A stretch of DNA of 64,000 bases, taken from Plantactinospora soyae (GTDB lineage Bacteria > Actinomycetota > Actinomycetes > Mycobacteriales > Micromonosporaceae). The position numbers and the translations under genes were made by a program. Under the pieces are notes generated by a model. It worked only from the letters and a program-made list of their open reading frames with translations. It searched no databases and had not been told where the DNA came from. The stretch spans positions 5,518,001-5,582,000 of the forward strand of contig NZ_JADBEB010000001.1 of assembly GCF_014874095.1 (NCBI RefSeq). Reading direction: 5' to 3'. Each line of letters starts with the position of its first letter. The first letter of the stretch is position 1. Shown one piece after another: positions 18,326 to 27,331 of the stretch.

Positions 18326-19497
18326 CTCAGCCGGACGACGGTGCCGTGGCCGGGTGCGGTGACGATGGTGGCCTCTCCCTGGATGCCGACCATCCGTGCC
18401 TCGATCGACTCGCGCACCCCGCGCGCGGTCGCGGGGATCGCGGAGGGAGTGAACCCGACGCCGTCGTCCGCCACCTCAAGGACGAGCCCGCTCCGGTCCC
18501 CGATCAGTCGGACGGAGGCGGTGTCCGCCGTCGCGTGCAGGGTGATGTTGTTCAGCGCCTCCCGTACCGCGCCGACCAGCCCGTGCGCGACGCGATGCGG
18601 CAGGGTGAGCCGGGTGGGCAGGTACAGCGTCACGGGTACGTCGCACCGGGCGGCCTCCGCGTCGAGGAGGTGCACCAGGTCGACGTCCTCGGCGGGGACG
18701 CTTCCGCACGGCCGCAGGATGTCGAGATCGCGCTGGGCCCGGTCCGGGAGCCAGGTTGCGTCGGGGCGGACCTGCCCGCTGGCGACCATGAGCAGGGTCG
18801 CGGCGGCGGTGTCGTGCAGCGAGTTCACCAGCGCGCGTTCCTCCTGTCCGACGGCGACCGCGACGAGGTACGCCCGTCGGCGGGCGCCCGCCTCCGCAGC
18901 GAGCCGGTCGGCGGTCCGGGCCGCGCGGCGGACCATCTCCCAGGCGGCCCGGGAAGCCGCCGTGTACGCGACGATCACGCTCGCGGCGTTGACCGCGCTG
19001 TCCGCGAGGCCGGTGGCGAGGACCACCGCGGTCAGCGTGCCAACTGTGGCGAGGGTGGCCACGGTCCCCGTCGGCAGGTCGGTGTACCACTGGTAGGCGA
19101 TGCACGAGAAGCTGGCGAAGAGTCGGATCCAGCCGGAGTTGGCCTGTTCGACGGCGCCGATAGCGGGGATCGCCAGACAGAGCCCGCAGATCACCAGGAT
19201 GTCGAGAACGATGAGTCGGCGCGTGGGCGCCCGCAGGATCCGCCAGCAGTAGAGGGCGTTCCACGCGTTGGCGATCAGGACGGCCACGCAGGTCTGCGGG
19301 AGGTACTCGGCGGCCCGGACCAACGCGATGACACTCACCAGAATCAGCACTGCGGACCGGACGGCCGTCGCGTAACGGGGGCCGAACTCCCGAAGCAGCT
19401 CTTCGGGCCCCTCACCACGTTCCGCGCGCGGCGTCCCGACATCGGCCGGCGCCCCGTGGTCAAGCTGACGACCTGCGGGCGGCGGCATCCGACTCAC
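18310..19497 (-). CDS. NarX-type sensor histidine kinase
   Basis: The 395-residue product has six membrane helices (about residues 45-185), then the HisKA_3 dimerisation helix with phosphoacceptor histidine 228 (LVNSLHDTAAATLL). A short ATPase domain follows with the N-box VREALNNITLHA (Asn 316/317) and the G1 box ADDGVGF (344-349). This is the minimal NarX/DesK class that phosphorylates NarL-type regulators, here the product of 16521-17204. There is no extracellular sensing domain, so the signal is probably membrane-related or is supplied by the kinase-like partner whose gene overlaps its 3' end. Confidence 0.9.
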   Translation of the reverse strand: MSRMPPPAGRQLDHGAPADVGTPRAERGEGPEELLREFGPRYATAVRSAVLILVSVIALVRAAEYLPQTCVAVLIANAWNALYCWRILRAPTRRLIVLDILVICGLCLAIPAIGAVEQANSGWIRLFASFSCIAYQWYTDLPTGTVATLATVGTLTAVVLATGLADSAVNAASVIVAYTAASRAAWEMVRRAARTADRLAAEAGARRRAYLVAVAVGQEERALVNSLHDTAAATLLMVASGQVRPDATWLPDRAQRDLDILRPCGSVPAEDVDLVHLLDAEAARCDVPVTLYLPTRLTLPHRVAHGLVGAVREALNNITLHATADTASVRLIGDRSGLVLEVADDGVGFTPSAIPATARGVRESIEARMVGIQGEATIVTAPGHGTVVRLSWARR

Positions 19498-19728
19498 CTC
19501 CCGTCACCGTCCTGCCAACCATTCCCCCGACCGTCCGACGCACTGTCCGCATCGGAGGAATTCCACTCTTACGTCAGCTCGGCTGGCGGCAGCCCATAGG
19601 TCGGATATATGCCACTTCTGTCCTGGCAATCGCGGCCAGGTGAAGTGATCGACGTCGACCTTGCGGGAGATTTACGGCAGGTGATCTCGACGATCGTTCA
19701 GTGCAACAGCGCCCTGCACCGGAACGCG

Positions 19729-19760
19729 TCGGGGACGGCCGCCTGGGCGGCCGTCCCCGA
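19729..19760 (-). terminator. Hairpin terminator after the sugar dehydrogenase gene
   Basis: Arms of 15 bases (TCGGGGACGGCCGCC and its complement) around two bases lie about 35 bases beyond the stop of the leftward gene at 19797. Confidence 0.75.
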
Positions 19761-19796
19761 GGGGTCTTGCGGATGCGGAGGGATTGTCCCGGGGGT

Positions 19797-21056
19797 TCAG
19801 CGGTTCGCCACCCCGCCGCCAGAGGCTGGCTGGACCCGCTCGAACCGTACCCGGCTCAGCCATCCCGGGAGGTCACTGAGCACGTACAGCTCGCCGTGCA
19901 CGTCGGTGTCGATCGCGGTCGGCTGGGTGGGGAAGTTGCCGATCGTGGCGGTCTCGTAGCCGCCCGTGGGTTTGGGACGCACGGCGAAGGCGAGGGTCGA
20001 GCAGTAGTCGCTCGCGATGTAGGTCCCCCAGGCCTCCGGAGTGGCGGACCCTCGGTACACCACGCCACCGGTCACCGAGCAGTTCTCCGTAAGGAAATGT
20101 TCGTACTCGAAGACCGGGTCGGTGTACCGCCCACCCGGCCGGCATTGCTCCGGGTCGAACACCGGGGTGCCCTCCCGGCAGGACCAGCCGAGGTTCGCCC
20201 CACGCTGCCACGGGCGGATGTGGTTGATCTCCTCGACCAGGCCCTGGCCGACGTCACCGATCCACAGCGAGCCGTCCACCGGGTCGACGGAGAACCGCCA
20301 CGCGTTGCGCAGCCCGTAGAGCCAGATCTCCGGCCGCGCGCCGCTCATCCGGACGAACGGGTTGTCGGAGGGCACGCAGTAGGCCTTCGCCCCGCAGGTG
20401 CGGTTGACGTCGATCCGCACGATCTTGCCGAGCAGGGTGCCGAGGTTCTGACCGGACTTGAACGGGTCGTTCGCGTGGCCGCCGTCGCCGAGGGACCAGT
20501 AGAGGTACCCGTCGCGGCCGAACGCCACCTGTCCGCCGTTGTGGTTGCCGTACTCGGCGTGCTCCTGGGTGAGCAGCACCTGCACCCGCTCGGGAGCGCC
20601 GATGGGCACCCGCGCCAGGGTCAGCGCGCCGGCCGGCAGACTCGTGTACGCCACGTAGAGGATCCCGGTCCGCGCGAAGTTCGGCGCGGGCGTGATGCCG
20701 AGGAGGCCGCGCTCGTTGTCCGACGTGTCGATCCGGGCGGTCAGGTCGAGCACCGGCTCAGCCGCCAAGCCGGTGTCGGGGTGGTAGGCGCGGACGGTGC
20801 CGTTCTTCTCCGCGATCAGCATCCGGCCATCCGGCAGACCGGTGATCGCGATCGGACGCTGCAGACCGGAAGCCACCTGTTCGGTTACCACGGTCAGCTC
20901 CGTGAGTGGCACCGCGCGGCTGTGGGATGTGCCGGCCGCGGCGGTGCCGGCGGCGGCGGTGCTGGCCACCGACCCCGGTGGTAACAGGAGTGCAGACAGG
21001 GCCAGAACGAGCAACCCGGCCAGCGTGGTGGCCGGGCGACGACGCCGTCGCGACAT
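19797..21056 (-). CDS. Secreted PQQ-dependent sugar dehydrogenase-like protein
   Basis: The 419-residue product has a signal peptide after a run of arginines (MSRRRRR, possibly Tat- or Sec-type). A six-bladed propeller of the soluble glucose/sorbosone dehydrogenase family follows: LQRPIAITGLPDGRMLIAEK, the NERGLLGI blade, HNGGQVAFGRDGYLYWSLGDGG and the characteristic YGLRNAWRFSVDP. These residues surround the PQQ and calcium site in known enzymes. It would oxidise sugars outside the cell with PQQ if the cofactor is supplied; many homologues have untested substrates. The start with GAGGAGCT just upstream is preferred over the longer open frame. It is a single-gene unit with its own terminator. 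Confidence 0.88.
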   Translation of the reverse strand: MSRRRRRPATTLAGLLVLALSALLLPPGSVASTAAAGTAAAGTSHSRAVPLTELTVVTEQVASGLQRPIAITGLPDGRMLIAEKNGTVRAYHPDTGLAAEPVLDLTARIDTSDNERGLLGITPAPNFARTGILYVAYTSLPAGALTLARVPIGAPERVQVLLTQEHAEYGNHNGGQVAFGRDGYLYWSLGDGGHANDPFKSGQNLGTLLGKIVRIDVNRTCGAKAYCVPSDNPFVRMSGARPEIWLYGLRNAWRFSVDPVDGSLWIGDVGQGLVEEINHIRPWQRGANLGWSCREGTPVFDPEQCRPGGRYTDPVFEYEHFLTENCSVTGGVVYRGSATPEAWGTYIASDYCSTLAFAVRPKPTGGYETATIGNFPTQPTAIDTDVHGELYVLSDLPGWLSRVRFERVQPASGGGVANR

Positions 21057-21183
21057 GTTTGAGCTCCTCGAGCAGGTGGAGTGGGGGAGGCGATCTGGGA
21101 GCGTTCCCACAATACATCGACTCTCGGCAATGCCGCTAGGCGGCCACAGCCGGCCGCGAACACCTGGGTACACCTGGGCTGGT

Positions 21184-22884
21184 CTATCTCCGCTCTTCCC
21201 CGACCAGGCCGCAGCGGCGCGCGACGTCCACCGCGTCGGACAACTCGCCGTGCCGGGCCACCATCATCGCGGCGCGGCCGGCCACCCGGCGCGTACTCTC
21301 GGCGTCCGGCGCCAGATCGAGCATGGCGGCGAGCAGCGCGGGGTCGCCGATCCGCTCGGCGAAGCGCGCGATGACGACGACCTGGCGGCGGCTGTCTGCG
21401 GGCACCGCCGCCACCGCTTCCGGCAGGACCGGGCGAGCCTCGGCGTCTAGGGTCGGCAGCAGCTCCTCGGCGAACCACCAGTAACCCTCCGACAACGCGC
21501 CGGTCACCAGCCGGGTGAACAGCTCGCGGTCCCGTGCCAACAGTCCGGTGCCGCTGGCCAGCCGGGCCAGCACCAGGCTCAGCCGCGCGTCGGTTCGCCC
21601 GCCGGCAGCCTGCGTGAACACCGGATCGAGCGCGGTGGCGTCGCCCGTTCCGACAAGCGCGGCACCGAGGCCGGCATCGACCAGCAGCCCGGACCGCGTG
21701 TTCCGCAGGCGCGCCCGCAGCCGAGGCACGTGCACGTCGACGATCTCGGTGCGCAACCGCTCGTCGGCCAGGCCGTGCGCGAGCGGTACGACGTCCGCGA
21801 CCACGGCGGCGAGCTCCTGGGGGATGAGCCCCGGGCCGGCCAGTACGTCCAGCACGGCGCCCAGCCGCTCCGGGGTCGCCGCCTCGCGCCGGCCGTCGAG
21901 CCAACGCAACACCTCGAGCACGAGCGGGCCCGGCCCGTACCCCGACACGCGGCAGTCCCGCATCCGGCCCAGGACGGCAAGCGCGTCGTCGACCCGGCCC
22001 AGCGCCAGGAACAGCCGGGCGAAACGGTGCTGGTAGATCATCTGGACGTCGCGTTCGCGGCCCCCCTTCGGGCACTTACGGAACGCGGCCACGAGCACCT
22101 TTGCCCGCGCCAGTGCGAGTCCGGGTGTCGCCAGCGTCAGCAGTGCGCGCTGTTGCTGACGCGGCTCGAGCCGGGTCGCCAGCGTGAGCGCGTCGTCGAA
22201 CCGGTCCGCCGCGACGAACGCGGCGACGAGCCGCGCACCGTCGATCTCCCTGACGGTTCCGCAGCGCCGGTCAACCTCGGCGAGGCCGAGCGGCCCCCAC
22301 AGGGCGGCTGCCGCGGCGAGACAGGGCTGGTCGTCCCCGTCCAGCAGCGCCGACCAGCGGTCGAGCTGCTCGGGCTCACCGACGTACGCCTCGGCCAGTG
22401 CCGCGAACACCGCCGAGATACGCGCGCTCCGGAAGTAGGCCCACATCCGGTCCTCGTTCGGCCGGATCACCAGCACGGCCCGGAGCAGAGCCGCCTCCGC
22501 GTCGGGGTTGCCGGCCACCAGACGGGCGAGCGTACCGGCGACCGCGTCCTCGGGGTCGGTACACCCACTCTTGAACGGACGGTACGGATGCTCGCCCCCG
22601 AGCGCGGTGACCGCGACCCGCGTGGCCTGCTCGTCGGTAAGGATCCGAGGCGCCGCCTCGGCGAACTCCCTCGGTAGCCAGCCGTCCAAACAGGCCGTCA
22701 GATCCTCGGCCGCACCGACGTGGTCGCCGCCGTCGAACCGGGCCACCGCCCACCCGATCCGATCGGCCGGGTCCACCCTGCACTCGGACGACACCGCGCC
22801 GAGGCGTGCGAGCGCGGATCGGGCCCGATCGGCGAAATCGGCGAGATCGGCGCGGTGGGCAGCGGTGCTCAGGTCGACTGACAC
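21184..22884 (-). CDS. Hypothetical helical-repeat protein
   Basis: The 566-residue product is not recognised. It is almost entirely amphipathic helices with repeated Ala/Leu/Asp/Arg patterns (RFDDALTLATRLEP, RVDDALAVLGRMRD), which points to a TPR- or HEAT-like solenoid. No signal peptide, membrane helix or catalytic motif is seen. Single large solenoid proteins of this kind occur beside many actinomycete genes and probably act as scaffolds. Its promoter would lie in 22885-23060. It has no operon partner and its job is unknown. Confidence 0.7.
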   Translation of the reverse strand: MSVDLSTAAHRADLADFADRARSALARLGAVSSECRVDPADRIGWAVARFDGGDHVGAAEDLTACLDGWLPREFAEAAPRILTDEQATRVAVTALGGEHPYRPFKSGCTDPEDAVAGTLARLVAGNPDAEAALLRAVLVIRPNEDRMWAYFRSARISAVFAALAEAYVGEPEQLDRWSALLDGDDQPCLAAAAALWGPLGLAEVDRRCGTVREIDGARLVAAFVAADRFDDALTLATRLEPRQQQRALLTLATPGLALARAKVLVAAFRKCPKGGRERDVQMIYQHRFARLFLALGRVDDALAVLGRMRDCRVSGYGPGPLVLEVLRWLDGRREAATPERLGAVLDVLAGPGLIPQELAAVVADVVPLAHGLADERLRTEIVDVHVPRLRARLRNTRSGLLVDAGLGAALVGTGDATALDPVFTQAAGGRTDARLSLVLARLASGTGLLARDRELFTRLVTGALSEGYWWFAEELLPTLDAEARPVLPEAVAAVPADSRRQVVVIARFAERIGDPALLAAMLDLAPDAESTRRVAGRAAMMVARHGELSDAVDVARRCGLVGEERR

Positions 22885-23061
22885 GCGCCGACCCTATCCG
22901 GGCCCGGACACCGACGCGGGTCGGGACCACTGCCCCGGAACGAGCACCGAATGAGCGGGAGCCGCGACCGTGCTCGGCGAGTTGGAGACCGACGATGGCG
23001 GTCCGAGCAGGCCGCTGAGGAGGTACAGGAGTTCTTCCGGAACTCGCCCCTGCCGGACGTG

Positions 23062-23206
23062 TACTGACGTCGATGCCGCGCCGGTACTCGTCGAGCAGGA
23101 TGCGCTCGTCGGCGGAATGGTCCAGACTGCTGTCCCCGGCGCCGTACGTCGCCATCGGGACAGACCACACCTCCGCGAGGGTGTTCATGTCGGACGTCGC
23201 CGTCTT
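23062..23206 (-). pseudogene. C-terminal remnant of an M20 metallopeptidase
   Basis: A minus-strand frame reads KTATSDMNTLAEVW, then VPMATYGAGDSSLDHSADE, then RILLDEYRRGIDV. This is the extreme C-terminal segment of ArgE/DapE-type M20 peptidases, including the metal-site histidine loop. Nothing of the remaining 300 or more residues lies upstream, where the ABC permease gene sits, so only the gene tail survives. The rest of 22885-23292 holds no other gene that I can see. Confidence 0.7.
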
Positions 23207-23292
23207 CCACGGTCGGGTCGAGTCCTGACCGGATTCATGGCTACGGCACCGCGGGGACGCGGTGCCGTAGCCATGGCCGGGCCGGGTCACCG

Positions 23293-24288
23293 CTAGGAGC
23301 GGCGCCGGAGCCAGAAGAAGCCGAAGCCGGTCAGCAGCAGCGAGAGTCCCAGGAACATGGACAGTTCGATCCACTGGAACGTCCAGTACCGGTTGCCCGG
23401 CTGGTTCACGTACTCGAAGTGCAGGTTCTGCGCGACGGTGCAGGCGTCGCTGGCCGCCCTGTCATCCAGGACGCTGCAGGCCTTCGAATCCTCGCTGCGG
23501 TACGGCGAGCCGTCCGCCTTGTACAGCGGGGCCGAGAACGCCAGCGACCAGCTGCCGACGGCGTTGTACCCCTGGATGTCGAAGGTGTTGTCCTGCTTCA
23601 GGTGGAGACCGACGCCACTGTTCAGGACGGCGGCGTCCACGGCGACGGTGTCGGTGACCGGGGGCATCAGGTTCTGCCGTATGACCGTCGGAATCAGCAG
23701 CTGTAGGGCCGCGAAGGCGGCGAGGGTGATCGCCATGGCCGGTAGGGTGCGCCGTACGACCATGCCGACGATGGTGCCGAGGACGAAGGCGAACAGCGCG
23801 TAGCCGATCGGGACGATGTTGCGCGAGTCGAAGCTCAGGGCCGCGAAGCGCTCGCCGACCACCTCGTCGTACCGGCTCACGCTCCACGTCAGCAGCAGGC
23901 TGAACAGACCGGCCACTGCGGCGCTGAACAGACCGAGGATGGCGAGCTTGACCGCCAGCCAGCGGGTGCGGGTGACGCTCTGGTTCCACACCAGCCGGTC
24001 GGTGCGCTGCTCCAGCTCCTGGCTCACCAGCGGGGCGCCCCAGAAGACCCCGATCAGCCCGGGTACGGCGATGAGCAGCACCGTCATGAGCTGCACCGTG
24101 TCGTCGAAGCTGGCCCGGAGGTCCATGCGCGCGAGGTAGCACGCCTGGGCCGTACAGTTGGCGATCCTCTCGTCGTAGAAGGAGCGGATCTCACTGCCCA
24201 GGTAGATGAGGTAGATCGCGAGCGACGCTAGTGCCCCCGCGGTCACCAGCGTCTGGACCCGGAACTGCCGCCAGGTCAGCCAGGTCAT
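23293..24288 (-). CDS. ABC-2-type transporter permease
   Basis: The 331-residue product has six hydrophobic segments. The first is next to the N-terminus, there is a pair at about residues 75-95 and 110-140, two around 165-210, and a last one near residue 305-325 before a basic tail (FFWLRRRS). A large outer loop with three cysteines precedes the last helix. It is the membrane part of a two-component exporter. Its ATPase partner gene starts four bases away (overlapping ends) but is broken, so the pair is probably no longer functional as a unit. Confidence 0.85.
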   Translation of the reverse strand: MTWLTWRQFRVQTLVTAGALASLAIYLIYLGSEIRSFYDERIANCTAQACYLARMDLRASFDDTVQLMTVLLIAVPGLIGVFWGAPLVSQELEQRTDRLVWNQSVTRTRWLAVKLAILGLFSAAVAGLFSLLLTWSVSRYDEVVGERFAALSFDSRNIVPIGYALFAFVLGTIVGMVVRRTLPAMAITLAAFAALQLLIPTVIRQNLMPPVTDTVAVDAAVLNSGVGLHLKQDNTFDIQGYNAVGSWSLAFSAPLYKADGSPYRSEDSKACSVLDDRAASDACTVAQNLHFEYVNQPGNRYWTFQWIELSMFLGLSLLLTGFGFFWLRRRS

Positions 24289-24840
24289 CGGTTCGCTCCC
24301 GTCATAGCCGCGGACGGCCCGATCGGCTCCGCGGTCGTGGCCCGGGTCAGGTAGGCCAGGGTCATGTCCTCGAGGTCGACGGCCTCCGCCCCGGGAACCG
24401 GCTGGGCGGAACGCACGATCGTGGACGACCCGCCGCGGCCGTGTTCGGCGTGGATCACCTCGGCCCCGGCCGGCAGCCGGTTCCCCTCGCCCGGGCGGCC
24501 CGTGATCCGGTAGTGGACGGCGAGCAGGTCGGAGACGTCCCCGGCGATCTGCACCCGGCCGTTGGCGAGCACGATCAGGTGATCGCAGACCTGCTCCAGG
24601 TCGCCGAGCAGGTGCGAGGAGAGGACGACGCTGACCTCGAGCTCGTCGACGAAGTCGAGCAGGTCTCGCATGAACCCGCGCCGGGCCAGCGGGTCCAGCG
24701 CGGCCACCGGCTCGTCGAGGACGAGCAGGTCACCTCGCTTGGCCGCGGCCACCGTCAGCGCGAGCTGAGCGCGCTGGCCACCGGAAAGCGAGCCGGCCTT
24801 CTGCTTGAAGTCCAGCCCGCGCTGGCGGATCGGGAAGGCG
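24285..24840 (-). pseudogene. ABC transporter ATPase missing its N-terminal half
   Basis: The sequence contains the signature motif (GSLSGGQRAQLALTVAAAK), Walker B (LLVLDEPVAALDP), the H-loop (VVLSSHLLGDLEQ) and the C-terminal part of an ABC ATPase. The Walker A motif and about the first 110 residues are absent: similarity stops near GLDFKQKAG at about 24830. Within 15 bases an unrelated response regulator begins on the other strand. It overlaps the permease gene end by four bases in the usual operon way. The product cannot bind ATP normally. Confidence 0.85.
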
Positions 24841-24844
24841 TGGG

Positions 24845-25494
24845 ATGCGGGTACTCGTGGTCGAAGATCAGCCGGACCTTGCCGATTCGGTGGCACGGGT
24901 GCTGCGGCGGGAGGGCATGGCCGTGGACGTCGCCTACGACGGTGGATCGGCGCTGGAGCGGGCCACGGTGGTCGAGTACGACGTCATCGTCCTCGACCGG
25001 GATCTGCCCGTCGTGCACGGTGACGAGGTCTGCCGCACGCTCGTGAGCAGCGGATCTACGAGCCGGGTGCTGATGCTGACCGCCTCGGGTACGGTCGCGA
25101 GCCGGGTCGAGGGGTTGGGTCTGGGCGCCGACGACTACCTTCCCAAACCCTTCGCCTACGCCGAGCTGATCGCGCGGATCAGGGCGGTGGCCCGGCGCTC
25201 GCAGCCGGCCGCGCCGCCCGTGCTCGCGCACGGTGACCTGCGCCTCGACCCGGCACAGCGGACCGCCACCCGGGCCGGAGCCTCCCGCTGAGCCCGAAGG
25301 AGTTTGCCGTGCTGGAGTATCTGATGACTTGTGGCAGCCGGGTGGTGTCGGCCGAGGAGCTGCTCGAGCGGGTCTGGGACGAGGCGACCGACCCGTTCAC
25401 CACCACGGTGAAGGCCACGGTGAACCGGCTGCGGACCAAGCTCGGCGACCCGCCGATCATCGAGACGGTGCCCCGCGCCGGATACCGGATCTGA
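24845..25494 (+). pseudogene. OmpR-family response regulator with a frameshift
   Basis: The first 140 codons give a complete receiver domain: RVLVVEDQPDLADSVARVL, the phosphoacceptor loop VIVLDRDLPVVHGDEVC, and LPKPFAYAELIARIR. After RAGAS the frame ends in a stop. The winged-helix domain continues in another frame as LSPKEFAVLEYLMTCGSR up to VPRAGYRI at 25494. One indel near 25285 explains it. Downstream, HPLRLRLTLP could be the beginning of the partner kinase, but it ends at once. The regulator gene therefore looks like the survivor of a broken two-component pair. Confidence 0.85.
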
Positions 25495-25809
25495 CCATGT
25501 GACTCGGACAGCATCCTCTCCGGCTCCGGCTGACGCTGCCCGCCGCACGGTCAGAACCAGCGGGTCGGAGCAAGGTGATGAACAGCCCGAACTCGTCCGC
25601 ACCGATTCGCCAGCCCCGGCAGGTCAGCGCCGCGTGCTACTGCCCGGGAGTGTGCCCCTGATCCAGCACTTCTGCGCCGAAGCGCAGGGGTTGCGGAAGT
25701 CCGGCAGGCGGCTGCCGAACCGTCAGATAATGCGGGGGTTGACCTGTGGTTCATCCGCCGGGAGCGGCCGGCGGGCTAATCGGATGCGGTCGGAAGGAGC
25801 AGTCGTCGG

Positions 25810-26763
25810 ATGAGCACGATGCGCGCCGTGAGAGCTCACACCAGGGGCGGGCCTGAGCAACTTGTGTACGAGGAAGAGGCGCCGCGGCCGGAGCCGGGGC
25901 CTGGTGAGGTGTTGGTGGCCGTGAAGGCCGCCTCTATGACACCCCACGAGCTCACCTGGCCGGCAACCTGGACGCACAGCTCGGACGGGACTGGACCTGA
26001 GCGCACGCCGATCATTCCGTCGCACGAGTTCTCTGGAGTCGTCGCGGCGTCCGGGGCGGGGGTGGAAAGGCCCGCTGAGGGGGAGGCGGTCTATGGCTTG
26101 ATCCCTTTCACCCGCGATGGCGCGGCGGCCGAGTACGTCGTCCTGCCCGCAGCCGTCCTGGCGGCCAAACCCGCCGTCGTTGATCACGACCACGCCGCAG
26201 CGCTCCCGTTGGCTGCGTTGAGTGCCTGGCAGGCCCTGGTGGATCACGCCGACCTGCAGGCCGGGCAGCACGTGCTGGTGCAGGGCGGTGCCGGCGGTGT
26301 GGGGATCTTCGTGGTGCAGCTCGCGGCCGGTCTCGGTGCTCGTGTGAGCGCCACGGCGGCGGCGGCCGACCTGGGGTTCGTCAAGGGGTTGGGTGCCGAG
26401 CAGGTCATCGACTACGCGCACGACCGCTTCGAGGACCACGTTCGCGACGTGGACGTGGTCGTTGATCTTGTCGGAGGGGCCACGCAGTCGCGGTCCTGGT
26501 CGGTCCTGAGGCCGGGTGGGGTCCTGGTCTCCCTCGTCACCCCACCCGACCAGCAGGAAGCAGAACGGTATGGCGTTCGTGGGGTGTACTTCGTCGTCGA
26601 GCCCAACCAGAACGCGTTGCGTTCCATCGCCGAGTTCGTCGATAACGGCCGGTTGAGGCCAGTGCTGGACCGCGTGCTGCCCCTCAGCGAGACGCGCTCA
26701 GGTTACGAGGCGCTGGAGATGGCCAAACGTCACGGTAAGATCGTCATCCACGTCGCTGACTAG
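25810..26763 (+). CDS. Zinc-free quinone-oxidoreductase-like NADP-dependent MDR enzyme
   Basis: The 317-residue product has the medium-chain dehydrogenase/reductase plan: a GroES-like first half (SHEFSGVVAASGAGVERPAEGE, PAAVLAAKP) and a Rossmann half with GGAGGVGIFVVQLAAGLGARV. The zinc-binding cysteines of true alcohol dehydrogenases are missing, so it belongs to the quinone oxidoreductase/zeta-crystallin side. It likely reduces quinones or enones with NADPH. The length is complete. It has no operon partner, and downstream lie only the transposase and transferase remnants. The stretch 25495-25809 before it shows no gene apart from a possible ten-residue kinase scrap. Confidence 0.87.
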   Translation: MSTMRAVRAHTRGGPEQLVYEEEAPRPEPGPGEVLVAVKAASMTPHELTWPATWTHSSDGTGPERTPIIPSHEFSGVVAASGAGVERPAEGEAVYGLIPFTRDGAAAEYVVLPAAVLAAKPAVVDHDHAAALPLAALSAWQALVDHADLQAGQHVLVQGGAGGVGIFVVQLAAGLGARVSATAAAADLGFVKGLGAEQVIDYAHDRFEDHVRDVDVVVDLVGGATQSRSWSVLRPGGVLVSLVTPPDQQEAERYGVRGVYFVVEPNQNALRSIAEFVDNGRLRPVLDRVLPLSETRSGYEALEMAKRHGKIVIHVAD

Positions 26764-26769
26764 TGCGCG

Positions 26770-26960
26770 TCATGCAACCTTGACCAAGTAATCCGGGTGA
26801 CGGATCTTGGAGTTGATAGCGAATCCGGACTTGGGTCGGGCTCGGCGGCTGCGCCATCGGATGTAGTCGCCGATCGCGGTGTCCTGCTCGGCATGGCTGC
26901 GGGGGTCGGTGCCGTTGAGGGCAAAGTACCGCCCGGCGGCGAACTCGGCCTCGCTTGGCC
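26770..26960 (-). mobile_element. C-terminal remnant of an IS630-type transposase
   Basis: From about 26960 to the TGA at 26770-26772 the minus strand reads PSEAEFAAGRYFALNGTD, then HAEQDTAIGDYIRWR, then FAINSKIRHPDY. This is the C-terminal end of IS630-family transposases. The catalytic DDE region and the terminal inverted repeats are not seen. It abuts a phosphopantetheinyl transferase fragment. Confidence 0.7.
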
Positions 26961-27009
26961 GAGGCGGCGGGTCGGCGGCGTCCGATCCCGGCGATCGGTG
27001 CGACGGCGT

Positions 27010-27197
27010 GGAACCCGTCGTGGCCCAGCACTGTCAGCGCCGGCCGGGGGCAGCGCCGGGCCGTGATGAACCCGCCGCGCCGTGAAGCCACGGCCTTCGC
27101 GACGTAGGCTTCCTCGCGGGGGAAGGGCAGCTCCGCCGGGGACGTCCTCGAACGCCTCCACCGCCACGGCGCAGGCCGGCAGCAGCTTTTCGATCAT
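27010..27197 (-). pseudogene. N-terminal fragment of a 4'-phosphopantetheinyl transferase
   Basis: From the ATG at 27197 the frame reads IEKLLPACAVAVEAFEDVPG, the start of EntD/Sfp-like transferases. After a one-base shift it continues as ELPFPREEAYVAKAVASRRG and ITARRCPRPALTVLG. The gene ends there: the Mg-binding and CoA-binding parts are missing, replaced by the IS630-type transposase tail to the left. This is a truncated, frameshifted gene, probably cut by that element. In intact form such enzymes activate carrier proteins of polyketide and peptide synthases. Confidence 0.7.
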
Positions 27198-27331
27198 GCG
27201 GGACCGCCGGGGAGCCGGGCGCGTTCATCGGAGCGGGCCGCGACTATGACCGGGCCCTGACATGCCTCGGGCAGAGACCTGAGCGACAATGGGCCAGTCT
27301 TGACTCTGCTCAACCCTGGAAGGACCATGCC

